A stretch of DNA of 64,000 nucleotides from Billgrantia ethanolica. Lineage in GTDB: Bacteria > Pseudomonadota > Gammaproteobacteria > Pseudomonadales > Halomonadaceae. Below, piece by piece: positions 55,300-63,934 of the stretch. The notes under the pieces are model-generated. The model was not told the origin of the DNA, searched no databases, and was given only the letters and a program-made list of their open reading frames with translations. Position numbers and translations under genes: made by a program. The stretch spans positions 620,001 to 684,000 of the forward strand of contig NZ_JABFTX010000002.1 in NCBI RefSeq assembly GCF_021404305.1. Direction: 5' to 3'. How positions within the stretch are numbered: the first letter of the stretch is position 1; each line of letters begins with the position of its first letter.

Positions 55300-55385
55300 C
55301 CGGTTCAGGCGGCCCGGCTGTCTCAACAGGTGAGACCCGTGGCTTTCCGTCCCTGCATCGCTACAGGTTTGGCGGTACTGATGGC
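55300..55385 (-). promoter_or_regulatory. cyclic di-GMP-I (GEMM) riboswitch, leader of the RTX gene
   Basis: Read leftward, the aptamer shows the GEMM-I landmarks in order: GCCAAACC; a P2 stem CCTGTA-GCGA-TGCAGG closed by a GNRA tetraloop; GGGACGGAAAGCCACGGG; a P3 stem GTCTCA/TGAGAC; AGCCGGGCCGCC. Family consensus has GGCAAACC and GGGACGCAAAGCC. The two departures (G to C and C to G) fall on positions that, as I recall from the Vibrio Vc2 structure, pair with each other, so they look compensatory. It lies 105-190 nt upstream of the RTX start on the same strand, inside an A+T-rich leader. Confidence 0.72.
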
Positions 55386-55651
55386 GCTAAGCACAGTCTC
55401 TGAAGAGAAGTAATACCGACAGACGACAGGCTTAAGCTGAATTCTTGCCTGAAAGTAAAATTTTGCAATAGTTTTTTGTTGTTTTGTTCTTGGTTGTTGG
55501 GATGAGAAGGAATGAGAGGGGCTGGTGGCGCTTGATCAATTTACTAAGTCATTGGCTTAAAAAGATAAACTTCGTGCTACCGTATTTTAAACGGAATGTA
55601 TCTCTTCGTAAGCGAGTCCGTCGCCAGTGCCAGATCCGCAGGTGATCCACG
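55386..55651. other. A+T-rich divergent promoter region of the type I secretion locus
   Basis: About 265 bp rich in T/A tracts (for example 55460-55500), unlike the surrounding GC-rich DNA. A leftward promoter for the riboswitch transcript may be TTGCAA (55463-55468) with AAGAAT 16 bp downstream. The exporter gene at 55652 must start from the same region in the other direction; no clear -35/-10 could be chosen for it. A+T-rich DNA of this kind is often bound by H-NS/MvaT-type silencers (inference). Confidence 0.4.
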
Positions 55652-57415
55652 ATGGGCAGGAAACAGGATGCTACGGACCTTGGGCATGCGCTGCATGCCT
55701 GCCGGGCTGCCTTCGTTTCGGTGGGGTTGTTCAGCTTGTTCATCAACCTGCTGATGCTGGTGCCGGCCATCTACATGCTGCAGGTCTACGATCGCGTTCT
55801 CGTCACGATGAGCGGAGAGACACTGCTGATGCTTACCATGGTGGTCGTGTTCCTGTTCCTCGTCATGAGTCTGCTGGAACTGGTGCGTCATCGCATCCTG
55901 GTGCGCATGGGCAACCGCTTCGATCTAGGCCTCAGTGGCCGACTTTTCCAAGCCATGTTCGGCGGTAGTCTGCTCATGGGCAGTCGGCAATCCGCCCAGC
56001 CGCTCACCGATCTCTCCACGCTACGGCAGTTCCTCTCCGGCAACGGGCTGTTGGTCTTCTTCGATGCGCCTTGGGTGCCGATCTACCTGGCGGTGCTCTT
56101 TCTCTTTCATCCCTGGCTCGGGCTGTTCGCTACCGCCGCCGGCATGCTGCTGGTGGTGCTTACCCTGATCGGCGAGAAGATCACCCAGCCGCTGTTGAGC
56201 GATGCCGCCGCCGAGCAGATCAAGGCCAACGAACTGGTGGAGGCCAATCTGCGCAACGCCGAGGCGTTTCATGCCATGGGCATGCAAGCGGGGATTCGGG
56301 CTCGCTGGTTGCAGCGGCACCAGGGCTATCTGGGTGGGCAGTCGTTGGCCTGTGACCGGGGTGAGGCGCTGGCCAGCAGTGCACGCGTGCTGCGATTGCT
56401 GGCGCAATCCTTGATTCTGGGGCTCGGCGCCTGGCTGGTGCTCAGGGCGGAGCTGACGGCGGGCATGATGATCGCCGGCTCCATCGTCATGGGGCGGGCG
56501 CTGGCACCCATCGACCGCATGATCGGTAGCTGGCGGGGCTTCGTCTCCGCCCGTGGGGCCTATCGCCGCCTCGAAGAGCTGCTGCAGCGGGTGCCGCAAG
56601 AGCCTGAGCGCATGGCTCTGCCTCGGCCCAGGGGAGAACTTCGCCTCGAAAGCGTTTCGGCCTGTGTGCCGGGCGGGCGACAGCCGGTGTTGCACAACGT
56701 GAGCTTCGAACTGGCTGCCGGTGAGCATCTTGGCATCATAGGTCCCAGTGCCGCCGGCAAGTCTTCGCTGATCAGAGTCATGCTGGGTATCTGGCCGGTG
56801 GCGAGCGGCACGGTGCGTCTCGACGGCGCCGACATCGCCGCCTGGAAACGTGACCTGCTAGGGCCTTTTATCGGCTATTTGCCCCAGGACATCGAACTCT
56901 GCGACGGCACCGTCGCCGAGAACATCGCACGCTTCGGCAAGGTCGACTCGCAGCGGGTCGTGGCGGCGGCGCGCAAGGCGGGGGTACACGAGATGATCCT
57001 CGCCTTGCCCGAAGGCTACGACACCGTCATCGCTTCCGGCAGCGGGCTTTCCGGTGGTCAGCGTCAGCGCATTGCCCTGGCACGAGCCCTGTATGGCGAT
57101 CCCGTGGTGGTGATGCTGGACGAGCCGAACGCCAATCTCGATGACCGCGGCGAGCAGGCCCTGAGCGAGGCCATGCAGACGCTGAAACGGGAGGGGGTGA
57201 CGCTATGTGTCATCAGCCATCGCATCAGCGTGCTGAAGGACATGGACCGGCTACTGCTGCTGCGCGACGGTGAAGTGCAGCGCTTCGGTCTGCGTGAGGA
57301 GGTCATGGCGGGCCTGGCCATCAAGCCGGTTCCCGCGGCCTCGGCGGAGGCGCGTCCACTCGCGGCAAGGGCGATGGGAAGGCCCGTAGGAGGCGGTAAT
57401 GAACATTGCGCATGA
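55652..57415 (+). CDS. type I secretion ABC exporter, PrtD/AprD type
   Basis: 587 residues: an N-terminal membrane domain (about 20-310, six hydrophobic segments) with the PrtD-type P-A-I-Y-M-L-Q-V-Y-D-R-V-L and F-F-D-A-P-W-V-P-I-Y. An ATPase domain (about 330-560) follows: Walker A G-P-S-A-A-G-K-S-S, signature G-L-S-G-G-Q-R-Q-R-I-A-L-A-R-A-L, Walker B V-V-M-L-D-E-P-N-A-N-L-D. There is no C39 peptidase domain, so substrates keep an uncleaved C-terminal signal. It overlaps the fusion-protein gene by 17 nt. Likely cargo: the RTX protein and the 1000-residue protein on either side. Confidence 0.92.
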   Translation: MGRKQDATDLGHALHACRAAFVSVGLFSLFINLLMLVPAIYMLQVYDRVLVTMSGETLLMLTMVVVFLFLVMSLLELVRHRILVRMGNRFDLGLSGRLFQAMFGGSLLMGSRQSAQPLTDLSTLRQFLSGNGLLVFFDAPWVPIYLAVLFLFHPWLGLFATAAGMLLVVLTLIGEKITQPLLSDAAAEQIKANELVEANLRNAEAFHAMGMQAGIRARWLQRHQGYLGGQSLACDRGEALASSARVLRLLAQSLILGLGAWLVLRAELTAGMMIAGSIVMGRALAPIDRMIGSWRGFVSARGAYRRLEELLQRVPQEPERMALPRPRGELRLESVSACVPGGRQPVLHNVSFELAAGEHLGIIGPSAAGKSSLIRVMLGIWPVASGTVRLDGADIAAWKRDLLGPFIGYLPQDIELCDGTVAENIARFGKVDSQRVVAAARKAGVHEMILALPEGYDTVIASGSGLSGGQRQRIALARALYGDPVVVMLDEPNANLDDRGEQALSEAMQTLKREGVTLCVISHRISVLKDMDRLLLLRDGEVQRFGLREEVMAGLAIKPVPAASAEARPLAARAMGRPVGGGNEHCA

Positions 57416-58763
57416 TCCCAGGGAGTCGCCTGGGCACAGAGACGGCGAGACGCTATCGGAGCTGGCGTCGAGCCAGGTTCCCCTGGATGAGCGTCGCTAC
57501 CACGGCTTCGGTCTATTGGTACTGCTGCTGGGCCTGGGCGGCTTCGTTGGCTGGGCATCCTTCGCGGATCTCGCCGTGTCGGTCGTCGCTCCCGGTCACG
57601 TGGCGGTCGAGTCCTTCCGCCGTTCGGTGCAGCATCTGGAGGGGGGAATCGTCAGGGAGATTCTGGTGGCGGATGGCGATCTGGTCGTGGCAGGTCAGCC
57701 TCTGGTCGTGATTGACGACATCCAGGCCCGCAGCCAACTGCAGATCCTGCGCTCCCACTACCTTGCCCACCGGGCCACGGAGCTAAGGCTACTGGCCGAA
57801 CAGCAGGGCAGCGATGTGCTGGTCATGCCCGAGGAGCTGGCACAAGGCGACTTGCCACGAGCCCAGGAGGTCATGGCCTTGCAGCAGGCTCTGTTCGTCG
57901 CCAGACGCCAGTCTCACCTCGGCTCGCTGCAGGCCCTGGATGAGCAGGTGGTACAGCTGCGCCGCCAGGTAGAGGGGTTGGAGGAGCTGGTGCGCCTGGG
58001 GGAGCGTCATCTTGCGTCGCTGCGCGCCGAGGAGCAGGATCTGCGGCGGCTATTCGACAGGGGGCTGGTCAATAACCTCAGGCTGCGGGAAATCGAACGC
58101 GACCTCTTGCAGATCGAGGGCGAAGTTGCCGCCCGACGTGCCGAGATCGGCCGTCTCGGCTCACTGCTGAGCGAGAACCGCCTGCAGCGTGAGATTCGCG
58201 TCCAGGAGTTCCATAAGGAGATCGCCGAGCAGCTGCGGGACGCCCAGGCGCGGGGGGCAGAGGCGGAAGAGCGCATGATCACACTCTCGGATCAGCTGCT
58301 GCGTACCGTGATCAAGGCGCCGGTGGATGGCACTGTGGTGGAACGTCGGGTGCATTCGGTTGGTGACGTGGTGCGCCCCGGGGAGTCGCTGCTGGATCTG
58401 GTACCGGCGGGAGACGGTTTTCTCGTCGAGGCGCGCGTAGCGGGACGAGACATCGACCGGCTCTATCCTGGTCAGATGGCCGAGATACGTTTTTCCGCCT
58501 TCAACCAACGGCGCACCCATACCAGTCCGGCCGAGATCGTCTATGTCAGTGCGGACAGCCAGCATGATGAAGTGACCGGAGCCAGGTACTATCGCGTGCG
58601 CTTGCGGGTCTCGGATGGCGAACGGCAGGCCCTTGATGGCCACATGCAGCTGCTGGCGGGAATGCCGGCAGAGGTCATGATCCACACCGGCGAGCGCACC
58701 TTGGCCAGCTACCTGCTCAAGCCCCTCTCCGACATGTTCGCCAGAGCGGCGCGGGAGGAGTGA
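57399..58763 (+). CDS. type I secretion membrane fusion protein, HlyD/PrtE type
   Basis: 454 residues: a cytoplasmic N-terminus, one membrane helix (about 37-60), S-V-Q-H-L-E-G-G-I-V-R-E-I-L (biotinyl-like barrel), long coiled coils (about 120-300), then V-I-K-A-P-V-D-G-T-V and a beta barrel to the end. It bridges the ABC exporter to an outer-membrane channel, here probably TolC from 37447. It overlaps the exporter gene and ends 20 nt before the stop of the convergent 1000-residue gene. Confidence 0.92.
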   Translation: MNIAHDPRESPGHRDGETLSELASSQVPLDERRYHGFGLLVLLLGLGGFVGWASFADLAVSVVAPGHVAVESFRRSVQHLEGGIVREILVADGDLVVAGQPLVVIDDIQARSQLQILRSHYLAHRATELRLLAEQQGSDVLVMPEELAQGDLPRAQEVMALQQALFVARRQSHLGSLQALDEQVVQLRRQVEGLEELVRLGERHLASLRAEEQDLRRLFDRGLVNNLRLREIERDLLQIEGEVAARRAEIGRLGSLLSENRLQREIRVQEFHKEIAEQLRDAQARGAEAEERMITLSDQLLRTVIKAPVDGTVVERRVHSVGDVVRPGESLLDLVPAGDGFLVEARVAGRDIDRLYPGQMAEIRFSAFNQRRTHTSPAEIVYVSADSQHDEVTGARYYRVRLRVSDGERQALDGHMQLLAGMPAEVMIHTGERTLASYLLKPLSDMFARAAREE

Positions 58764-58783
58764 CCCTGCCGGGCGTGATGTCG

Positions 58784-61700
58784 TCAGGCAATGAACGCAT
58801 CGTCGTCGAGCAAAAAGTCGTTGTACCAGATCTCCTTGGCTTCCTGGTTGCGCGCGAAGAGAAAGAACATGCCGTCGGTAGAGGCGCCCACGGCATGCAC
58901 CGGGGTCTGGGGGTCGCTCATGTTCTCTCCCTCGCGGCTGCTGGTCATGATCTTCGTTCCCGGACCCGAAGCATCGAAGCTCAGTTCCGCGGCCGAGGAC
59001 GCCTTGAAGTAAATGTCGCCATAGGGCTGGTTGGTGTTCTCCTGATAGAAGATGAAGATCCGTTCGCTATCCTCATCGTAGGCCAGCGTCGGACGGCTGC
59101 CGTTGTGGGAGGCGGCATGGACCAGCACCGGCGCTTCCCATTCGCCCGGCAAGCCCTTGATCGCCCAGATGGCGTTCTTGTCGTCCTTGACGGTCATGAC
59201 GATGCTGCTGCCGTCCCACAGCACGGCAAGGTGGTTGTCCAGCACGATGGCGTCGGTGATCGTCTCGATCACCCAGCCGGTGGCGTAGCCAGCGGGGGAG
59301 GCGGGCGTGGCTTGATAGGCGAATTTCCACAGACCCGTGGCATCGTCGCCATAGACGAGACCCACATGGTCGATGCCGTTGAGCGTGAAGGCGACGAAGT
59401 CGACCTTGTTGTCGCCGTTGCTGCCGGCGGCGGTGCTGGGACCGTTGTCGATGGTCACCGTGGCCCAGCTGGCAAGACTGGAGGACGTGGGGTAGGCGAG
59501 TTTGAGGCCTGCCGGCCCACCCGATGCCGAAGGGCCGATCATGGCCACCACCGGTATGCCATTCTGATCCAGCCCGAGCGCCATTTCCGTGTTCCGCTCC
59601 CACTCAGCTCCTGCCAGCTTGCCGCCGGGTCCCGCCAGTTGCACATCCTGCGCGATGGTGAACGTTTGCTGCTGCTCGTCGTAGCTCATCTGATAGAGCC
59701 TGGGCCTCGTCTCGCTGGGGCCGAAGTTGAGCACGTAGAGCGTGTCGCTGTCGTCGTGCCAGGCGATATCGGCGCGACGACCGCTGGTGAGCAGGGTCGG
59801 ACTGGCAATGCTCCAGCCACCCTGGGTGCCGGGCTCGGGCAGGGTGCCGTCGAAACGGTAGACGTGCCAGCCGCTCTGCTCGGGAAGCACGGCCCACCAT
59901 GTACCGTCGTGGAAGAAGCTCTTGTTGGCGTTGTTATGCTCGAAGTTGCGGCGGTCGCTGGTGCCGAAAGCCGTAGCGATATAGCTGGTCTCAAGCGGCA
60001 GGGGCGGGGGGACATCGTGGGTGACGGAGACGATGACCGTAGCGGCTGCGCTCTGCAGGCTGCCGTCTGAGGCACTGTAAGTGAAGCTGTCGCTACCGAT
60101 GAAGCCCGCGTTCGGCGAGTAGGTCATGGTGCCTGTCGGATTGAGCGTCACGGTGCCGTGGGTGGGCTGGGTGAAGCTGGCCACCGACAGCGGGTCGCCG
60201 TCCGGATCGCTGTCGTTGGCCAGCACGGCGATCTCCACGGCCACGCCCGCGGTGGTCGTGGCGCTGTCGTCGTTGGCCACCGGCGGGCGGTTCACCGGCG
60301 GCTCCCCGCCGCCATCGAGACGGTACTCGACGATCAGCTTGGGCGGTACGCTGCCTTCTGCCGAGGCGAAATCCCAGCCGTCGGGGCCCAGCGGCAGAAA
60401 GGCCCAGCCATAGTTGGGCTGGCCGTCGGCCCAGGCTTGCAGGCTCGCCGTCACGTCCAACTGGGTGGTGCCCACCGGCACGAAGCCGGTGACGAGGTCA
60501 TACTGCAGAGCGGCCTCCTGCCCGTCGGCCTGAATGCCGTTGCTCAGACTGTTCCAGGTATCGCTGTCGTTCCAGGGCATCACCATGCGGTGCAGGCGGG
60601 CGCCGTCGCCCTTGCCGGTGGTGTTGAGCTCCAGGGTGGCCGAGAGGATGGTGGCGCCGAGCGGAATCTGCCCGGCTTCGCTGCCGAAGATGTGTTCGAA
60701 GCGCAGTAGCGTCTGGACTTCGCCGCGCTTGTCCACGCTGTCGACGGTGAGCGACTTGGAGGTCGCTCGGCTGGTGTCGGGCGATGCCTGATGCAGAAAG
60801 GTGTCCACCACTCCGTTGTATCCGCCCACGCCGTGCTGGAAGTGAAGGCTGCTTGTGGCGGGCGGTGGCGGCTCGGCTGCGCTGACGGCGACATGAACCG
60901 TGGCGGGCTCGCTGGCCAAGGCCCCATCCCAGGCGCTGTAGGTGAAGATATCGTCACCGACGAAGCCGGGCACCGGTGAATAGGTCAGCGTCCCGTTCGG
61001 GTTGAGCGTGACGGTGCCGTTCGCCGGCTGAGTGAAGCCGGCGACCGTCAGCGGGTCGCCGTCCGGGTCGCTGTCGTTGGCCAGCACGGCGATCTCCACG
61101 GCCACGCCCGCGATGGTCGTGGCGCTGTCGTCGTTGGCCACCGGCGGGCGGTTCACCGGCGGCTCCCCGCCGCCATCGAGACGGTACTCGACGATCAGCT
61201 TGGGCGGTATGCCGCCTTCCGCCGAGGTGAAACTCCAGCCGTCGGGACCCAGCGGCAGAAAAGCCCAGCCGTAGTTGGGCTGGCCGTTGGCCCATGCCTG
61301 CAGGCTTGCCGTCACGTCCAGTTGGGTAATTCCGGCCGGCACGAAGCCGGTGATGAGATCGTACTGCAATGCGGCTTCCTGCCCGTCGGCCTGGATGCCG
61401 TTACCCAGGCTGTTCCAGGTATCGCTGTCGTTCCAGGGCATCACCATGCGATGCAGGATCGCGCCGTCGCCCTTGCTGGTCGTGTTGAGCTCCAGCGTGG
61501 CCGAGAGAATGGTAGCGCCGAGGGGGATCTGCCAGAGTTCGTTGCCGAATAGGTGCTCGAAGCGTAGCAGTGCGTGGACTTCACCTCTCTTGTCCACGCT
61601 ATCGACGACCAGGGACTTCGACGTTGCCCGACCGGTGTCGGGAAACGACTCGTGCAGATAGGTGTCAACGACGCCGGCATAGCCATCGAGGCCGTGCTGG

Positions 61701-61786
61701 AACTGAACGACTCTCGGCTCATCCGAATCGCCTAATGCTGCTTGTCCGGATAGCGCTTGCTCTTCCGGTTGTACCGAACTGTTCAT
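58784..61786 (-). CDS. 1000-residue modular protein: two DNRLRE/cadherin-like units plus propeller-like domain, probable type I secretion substrate
   Basis: No signal peptide. Residues 26-312 and 313-599 are two copies of one 287-residue unit: a DNRLRE-like beta domain (P-L-G-A-T-I-L-S-A-T-L-E-L-N-T-T, W-N-D-S-D-T-W-N-S-L) followed by a tandem cadherin-like domain (N-R-P-P-V-A-N-D-D-S-A-T-T, then L-A-N-D-S-D-P-D-G-D-P-L and F-T-Y-S-A). Residues about 600-1000 have repeated blade-like segments (D-I-A-W-H-D-D-S-D-T-L-Y, R-P-T-L-A-Y-D-E-D-S-E-R-I) suggesting a beta-propeller. The C-terminus, N-D-F-L-L-D-D-D-A-F-I-A, is acidic then hydrophobic like type I signals; RTX repeats are absent. It converges on the exporter genes. 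Function unknown; surface adhesion or glycan binding is a guess. Confidence 0.85.
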   Translation of the reverse strand: MNSSVQPEEQALSGQAALGDSDEPRVVQFQHGLDGYAGVVDTYLHESFPDTGRATSKSLVVDSVDKRGEVHALLRFEHLFGNELWQIPLGATILSATLELNTTSKGDGAILHRMVMPWNDSDTWNSLGNGIQADGQEAALQYDLITGFVPAGITQLDVTASLQAWANGQPNYGWAFLPLGPDGWSFTSAEGGIPPKLIVEYRLDGGGEPPVNRPPVANDDSATTIAGVAVEIAVLANDSDPDGDPLTVAGFTQPANGTVTLNPNGTLTYSPVPGFVGDDIFTYSAWDGALASEPATVHVAVSAAEPPPPATSSLHFQHGVGGYNGVVDTFLHQASPDTSRATSKSLTVDSVDKRGEVQTLLRFEHIFGSEAGQIPLGATILSATLELNTTGKGDGARLHRMVMPWNDSDTWNSLSNGIQADGQEAALQYDLVTGFVPVGTTQLDVTASLQAWADGQPNYGWAFLPLGPDGWDFASAEGSVPPKLIVEYRLDGGGEPPVNRPPVANDDSATTTAGVAVEIAVLANDSDPDGDPLSVASFTQPTHGTVTLNPTGTMTYSPNAGFIGSDSFTYSASDGSLQSAAATVIVSVTHDVPPPLPLETSYIATAFGTSDRRNFEHNNANKSFFHDGTWWAVLPEQSGWHVYRFDGTLPEPGTQGGWSIASPTLLTSGRRADIAWHDDSDTLYVLNFGPSETRPRLYQMSYDEQQQTFTIAQDVQLAGPGGKLAGAEWERNTEMALGLDQNGIPVVAMIGPSASGGPAGLKLAYPTSSSLASWATVTIDNGPSTAAGSNGDNKVDFVAFTLNGIDHVGLVYGDDATGLWKFAYQATPASPAGYATGWVIETITDAIVLDNHLAVLWDGSSIVMTVKDDKNAIWAIKGLPGEWEAPVLVHAASHNGSRPTLAYDEDSERIFIFYQENTNQPYGDIYFKASSAAELSFDASGPGTKIMTSSREGENMSDPQTPVHAVGASTDGMFFLFARNQEAKEIWYNDFLLDDDAFIA
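59990..61711 (-). repeat. tandem duplication, 2 x 861 bp, inside the modular protein gene
   Basis: Unit 1 is 61711-60851, unit 2 is 60850-59990. Every landmark recurs at exactly 287 codons (F-Q-H-G at 29 and 316; P-P-V-N-R-P-P at 209 and 496; F-T-Y-S-A at 281 and 568) with no insertions or deletions. Long stretches are near-identical in DNA, so the duplication is recent or kept uniform by gene conversion. Confidence 0.9.
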
Positions 61787-62038
61787 GGCAGCTTCCCCCC
61801 GAAGCCATATGCGCGCCCCGTTTCAGAAGCTTAGAGAGCTAGTTGCGAAAAGGACCACCTCAAAGATTCGATGCGGCGATACCTAGAAAACCCATTTGTG
61901 CTCCAGCGCCAGAAATGCCTTGAGGTCAAGTGGCATGCCGTTCGTGGTACCTGACCGGTGCCGGTATTTCGGTTCGGCCATCGGGCTCGCCTTCCATTAT
62001 GCTGAAAGCAACGAGGAAACCTGGCGGACCATGTGCTT

Positions 62039-63448
62039 ATGTCGACGTTGACGTTTCAAGGGGCAGTCGGTGAAGTCACCGGCTCCCGTTATCTCATCGA
62101 GGTGGAGGGAGTGGATCGCCCTTACCGAGTGTTGCTGGAATGCGGCTTACACCAGGGGGGGAAGGGAGCCGATGAAGCCAACGCCAGACCTTTCGGCACC
62201 TTGGCCAAGCAGCTCGATGCGGTGGTCATCTCCCATGGCCACCTGGATCATGCAGGACTATTGCCCAAACTGGTGCGGGAGGGCTACAGCGGCCCGATTC
62301 ACTGCACCCGCGGTACCCGGGATCTGCTCGAGATCATGCTCGAGGACGCGGCCTTCATTCAGGTCAAGGACGTAGAATGGGAGAACAAGTGGCGCAAGCG
62401 TCACGACAAGCCTTTGGTCGAGCCACTGTACGAGATGGCAGACGTGGAGCGCACATTGAAGCTGTGCAAGGCCCACGGCTACGGCCAGCCCGTCAAGCTT
62501 CCCGGGGACGTGACACTGGTATTCCGCGATGCCGGCCATATCCTCGGTTCGGCAATCGTCGAACTGGCGGTACCGTCCGGCGGGCAGACGAAGCGGATCG
62601 TCTTTTCCGGCGACCTGGGCAACCCGAGCTCGGTACTGATGAAGGAGCCGGAAAAGCTCTTCGAAGCCGACGTGGTGCTGATGGAGAGCACCTACGGTGA
62701 TCGTGATCATCGTCCGCTGGACGAGACCTTGGATGAGTTTGCCCAGGTGCTGGAGGAAGCGCACGCCAGCGGTGGCAACGTGCTGATTCCCGCCTTCGCT
62801 GTAGGCCGCACCCAGGAGATCCTTTATCACCTGAGCGTGCTCTATCACGAAGGAAGGCTGTCACAGCAGATGGTCTTTCTCGACAGTCCCATGGCGATCA
62901 AGGTCACCGAGCTTTATCACCGTGCTCGCAAGAGCCTGGACGCCGAAGACCTGAAAGTTCTCAACATTGCCGCCAGCGGCGATACCGGCCGCTACCTGCC
63001 GATACTGCGCATGACGCGCACGGTGGAAGAGTCCATGGCGATCAATCGCATCCACGGCGGGGCGATCATCATTGCCGGGGCGGGCATGTGCACCGGTGGA
63101 CGTATCGTCCACCACTTCCGCTACAACCTCGAAAAACCCAATACCCGCCTGGTGATCGTCGGTTTCCAGGCGGCCGGCACGCTGGGCCGTCAGCTCGTCG
63201 ACGGCGCCGAGAAGGTGCGCGTGCTCGGCCAGGAGCTGGCGGTGAAGGCGAAGGTGCACACCATTGGCGGTTTCTCCGCCCATGCCGGGCAGAGCCAATT
63301 GATCGGCTGGGCCGGTGCTTTCCGCGACAAGCCGCGCTTTTACTTGGTGCATGGCGAACCGGAAACCCAGCAGGTACTCAAGCGGGTCCTGGCGGAAAGC
63401 GACATCGAGGTGGAGGTGCCGGGCTACGGCGACCGCATCGAGCTCTAG
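62039..63448 (+). CDS. MBL-fold metallo-hydrolase with beta-CASP domain (RNA-processing nuclease type)
   Basis: 469 residues from ATG 62039; GTG 62033 in the same frame is an alternative, and the ATG at 62031 is out of frame. G-A-V-G-E-V-T-G-S opens the fold. The metal motif is S-H-G-H-L-D-H-A-G, followed by D-A-G-H-I-L-G-S-A and F-S-G-D-L-G. The beta-CASP part has P-A-F-A-V-G-R-T-Q-E, G-A-G-M-C-T-G-G-R and G-G-F-S-A-H-A-G-Q. Such proteins are CPSF-like endo/exoribonucleases; the target here is unknown. It is monocistronic with a strong terminator. Confidence 0.9.
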   Translation: MSTLTFQGAVGEVTGSRYLIEVEGVDRPYRVLLECGLHQGGKGADEANARPFGTLAKQLDAVVISHGHLDHAGLLPKLVREGYSGPIHCTRGTRDLLEIMLEDAAFIQVKDVEWENKWRKRHDKPLVEPLYEMADVERTLKLCKAHGYGQPVKLPGDVTLVFRDAGHILGSAIVELAVPSGGQTKRIVFSGDLGNPSSVLMKEPEKLFEADVVLMESTYGDRDHRPLDETLDEFAQVLEEAHASGGNVLIPAFAVGRTQEILYHLSVLYHEGRLSQQMVFLDSPMAIKVTELYHRARKSLDAEDLKVLNIAASGDTGRYLPILRMTRTVEESMAINRIHGGAIIIAGAGMCTGGRIVHHFRYNLEKPNTRLVIVGFQAAGTLGRQLVDGAEKVRVLGQELAVKAKVHTIGGFSAHAGQSQLIGWAGAFRDKPRFYLVHGEPETQQVLKRVLAESDIEVEVPGYGDRIEL

Positions 63449-63483
63449 CCTGCCTCTCCACTCCACCCACTGTAACGCTCCGC

Positions 63484-63507
63484 GGGCCGCTTTTTGCGGC
63501 CCTTTTT
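63484..63507 (+). terminator. terminator of the beta-CASP gene
   Basis: GGGCCGC, loop TTTTT, GCGGCCC, then TTTTT: a 7-bp all-GC stem with a T-run, 35 nt after the stop. Confidence 0.92.
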
Positions 63508-63689
63508 GCGCCCGGAGGTACATGCTCCTGCTGTGGGGCTGCGACAACTTGATGCAGGTCAATGTTCGATAGGGTTTCTTCTTTGCACCGGGGTGCTGGG
63601 CTATTCTTGCTATTGGGTTTTGTTATTAGCTTAGATCGTTATGTTATTTTCTATCTCGAGTTTCTGATCTCCAACCTCAAGGTGAAACC

Positions 63690-63881
63690 ATGAAGAGTAA
63701 CGTAGGCGGTATCGACAAAATTCTGCGGATCGTGGTCGGAGCGGTATTGATCGGTCTGGCCATCACCGGCGTCATCGGCGCCTGGGGCTGGATCGGGGTG
63801 CTGCCGCTGGCTACTGGGTTGATCAACTTCTGCCCGGCCTACAGCCTGCTGGGCATCAATACCTGCAAGCTGAATAAATAA
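63690..63881 (+). CDS. DUF2892 small inner-membrane protein
   Basis: 63 residues: K-S-N-V-G-G-I-D-K-I-L-R-I-V-V-G, two membrane segments (about 14-30 and 33-48) and F-C-P-A-Y-S-L-L-G-I-N-T-C at the end, the DUF2892 (YgaP membrane part-like) pattern with two cysteines. The rhodanese domain found in YgaP is absent. Function unknown. CAAGGTGAAACC precedes the ATG; the 240 bp upstream is A+T-rich and probably holds its promoter. Confidence 0.9.
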   Translation: MKSNVGGIDKILRIVVGAVLIGLAITGVIGAWGWIGVLPLATGLINFCPAYSLLGINTCKLNK

Positions 63882-63906
63882 CGCCCAGCCACTGCAGGCG
63901 CGAAGC

Positions 63907-63934
63907 GAGGCCCAACGCCATGGCGTTGGGCCTC
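63907..63934. terminator. 28-bp perfect palindrome after the DUF2892 gene, probable terminator
   Basis: GAGGCCCAACGCCA is followed directly by its reverse complement TGGCGTTGGGCCTC (centre CCATGG), 25 nt after the stop. As RNA it makes a long hairpin with a minimal loop; no T-run follows. Confidence 0.6.

Noticed and set aside
55189..55413. 74-codon plus-strand frame in the RTX leader
   Set aside because: It coincides with the riboswitch and hairpins on the opposite strand and has no ribosome binding site or family resemblance.
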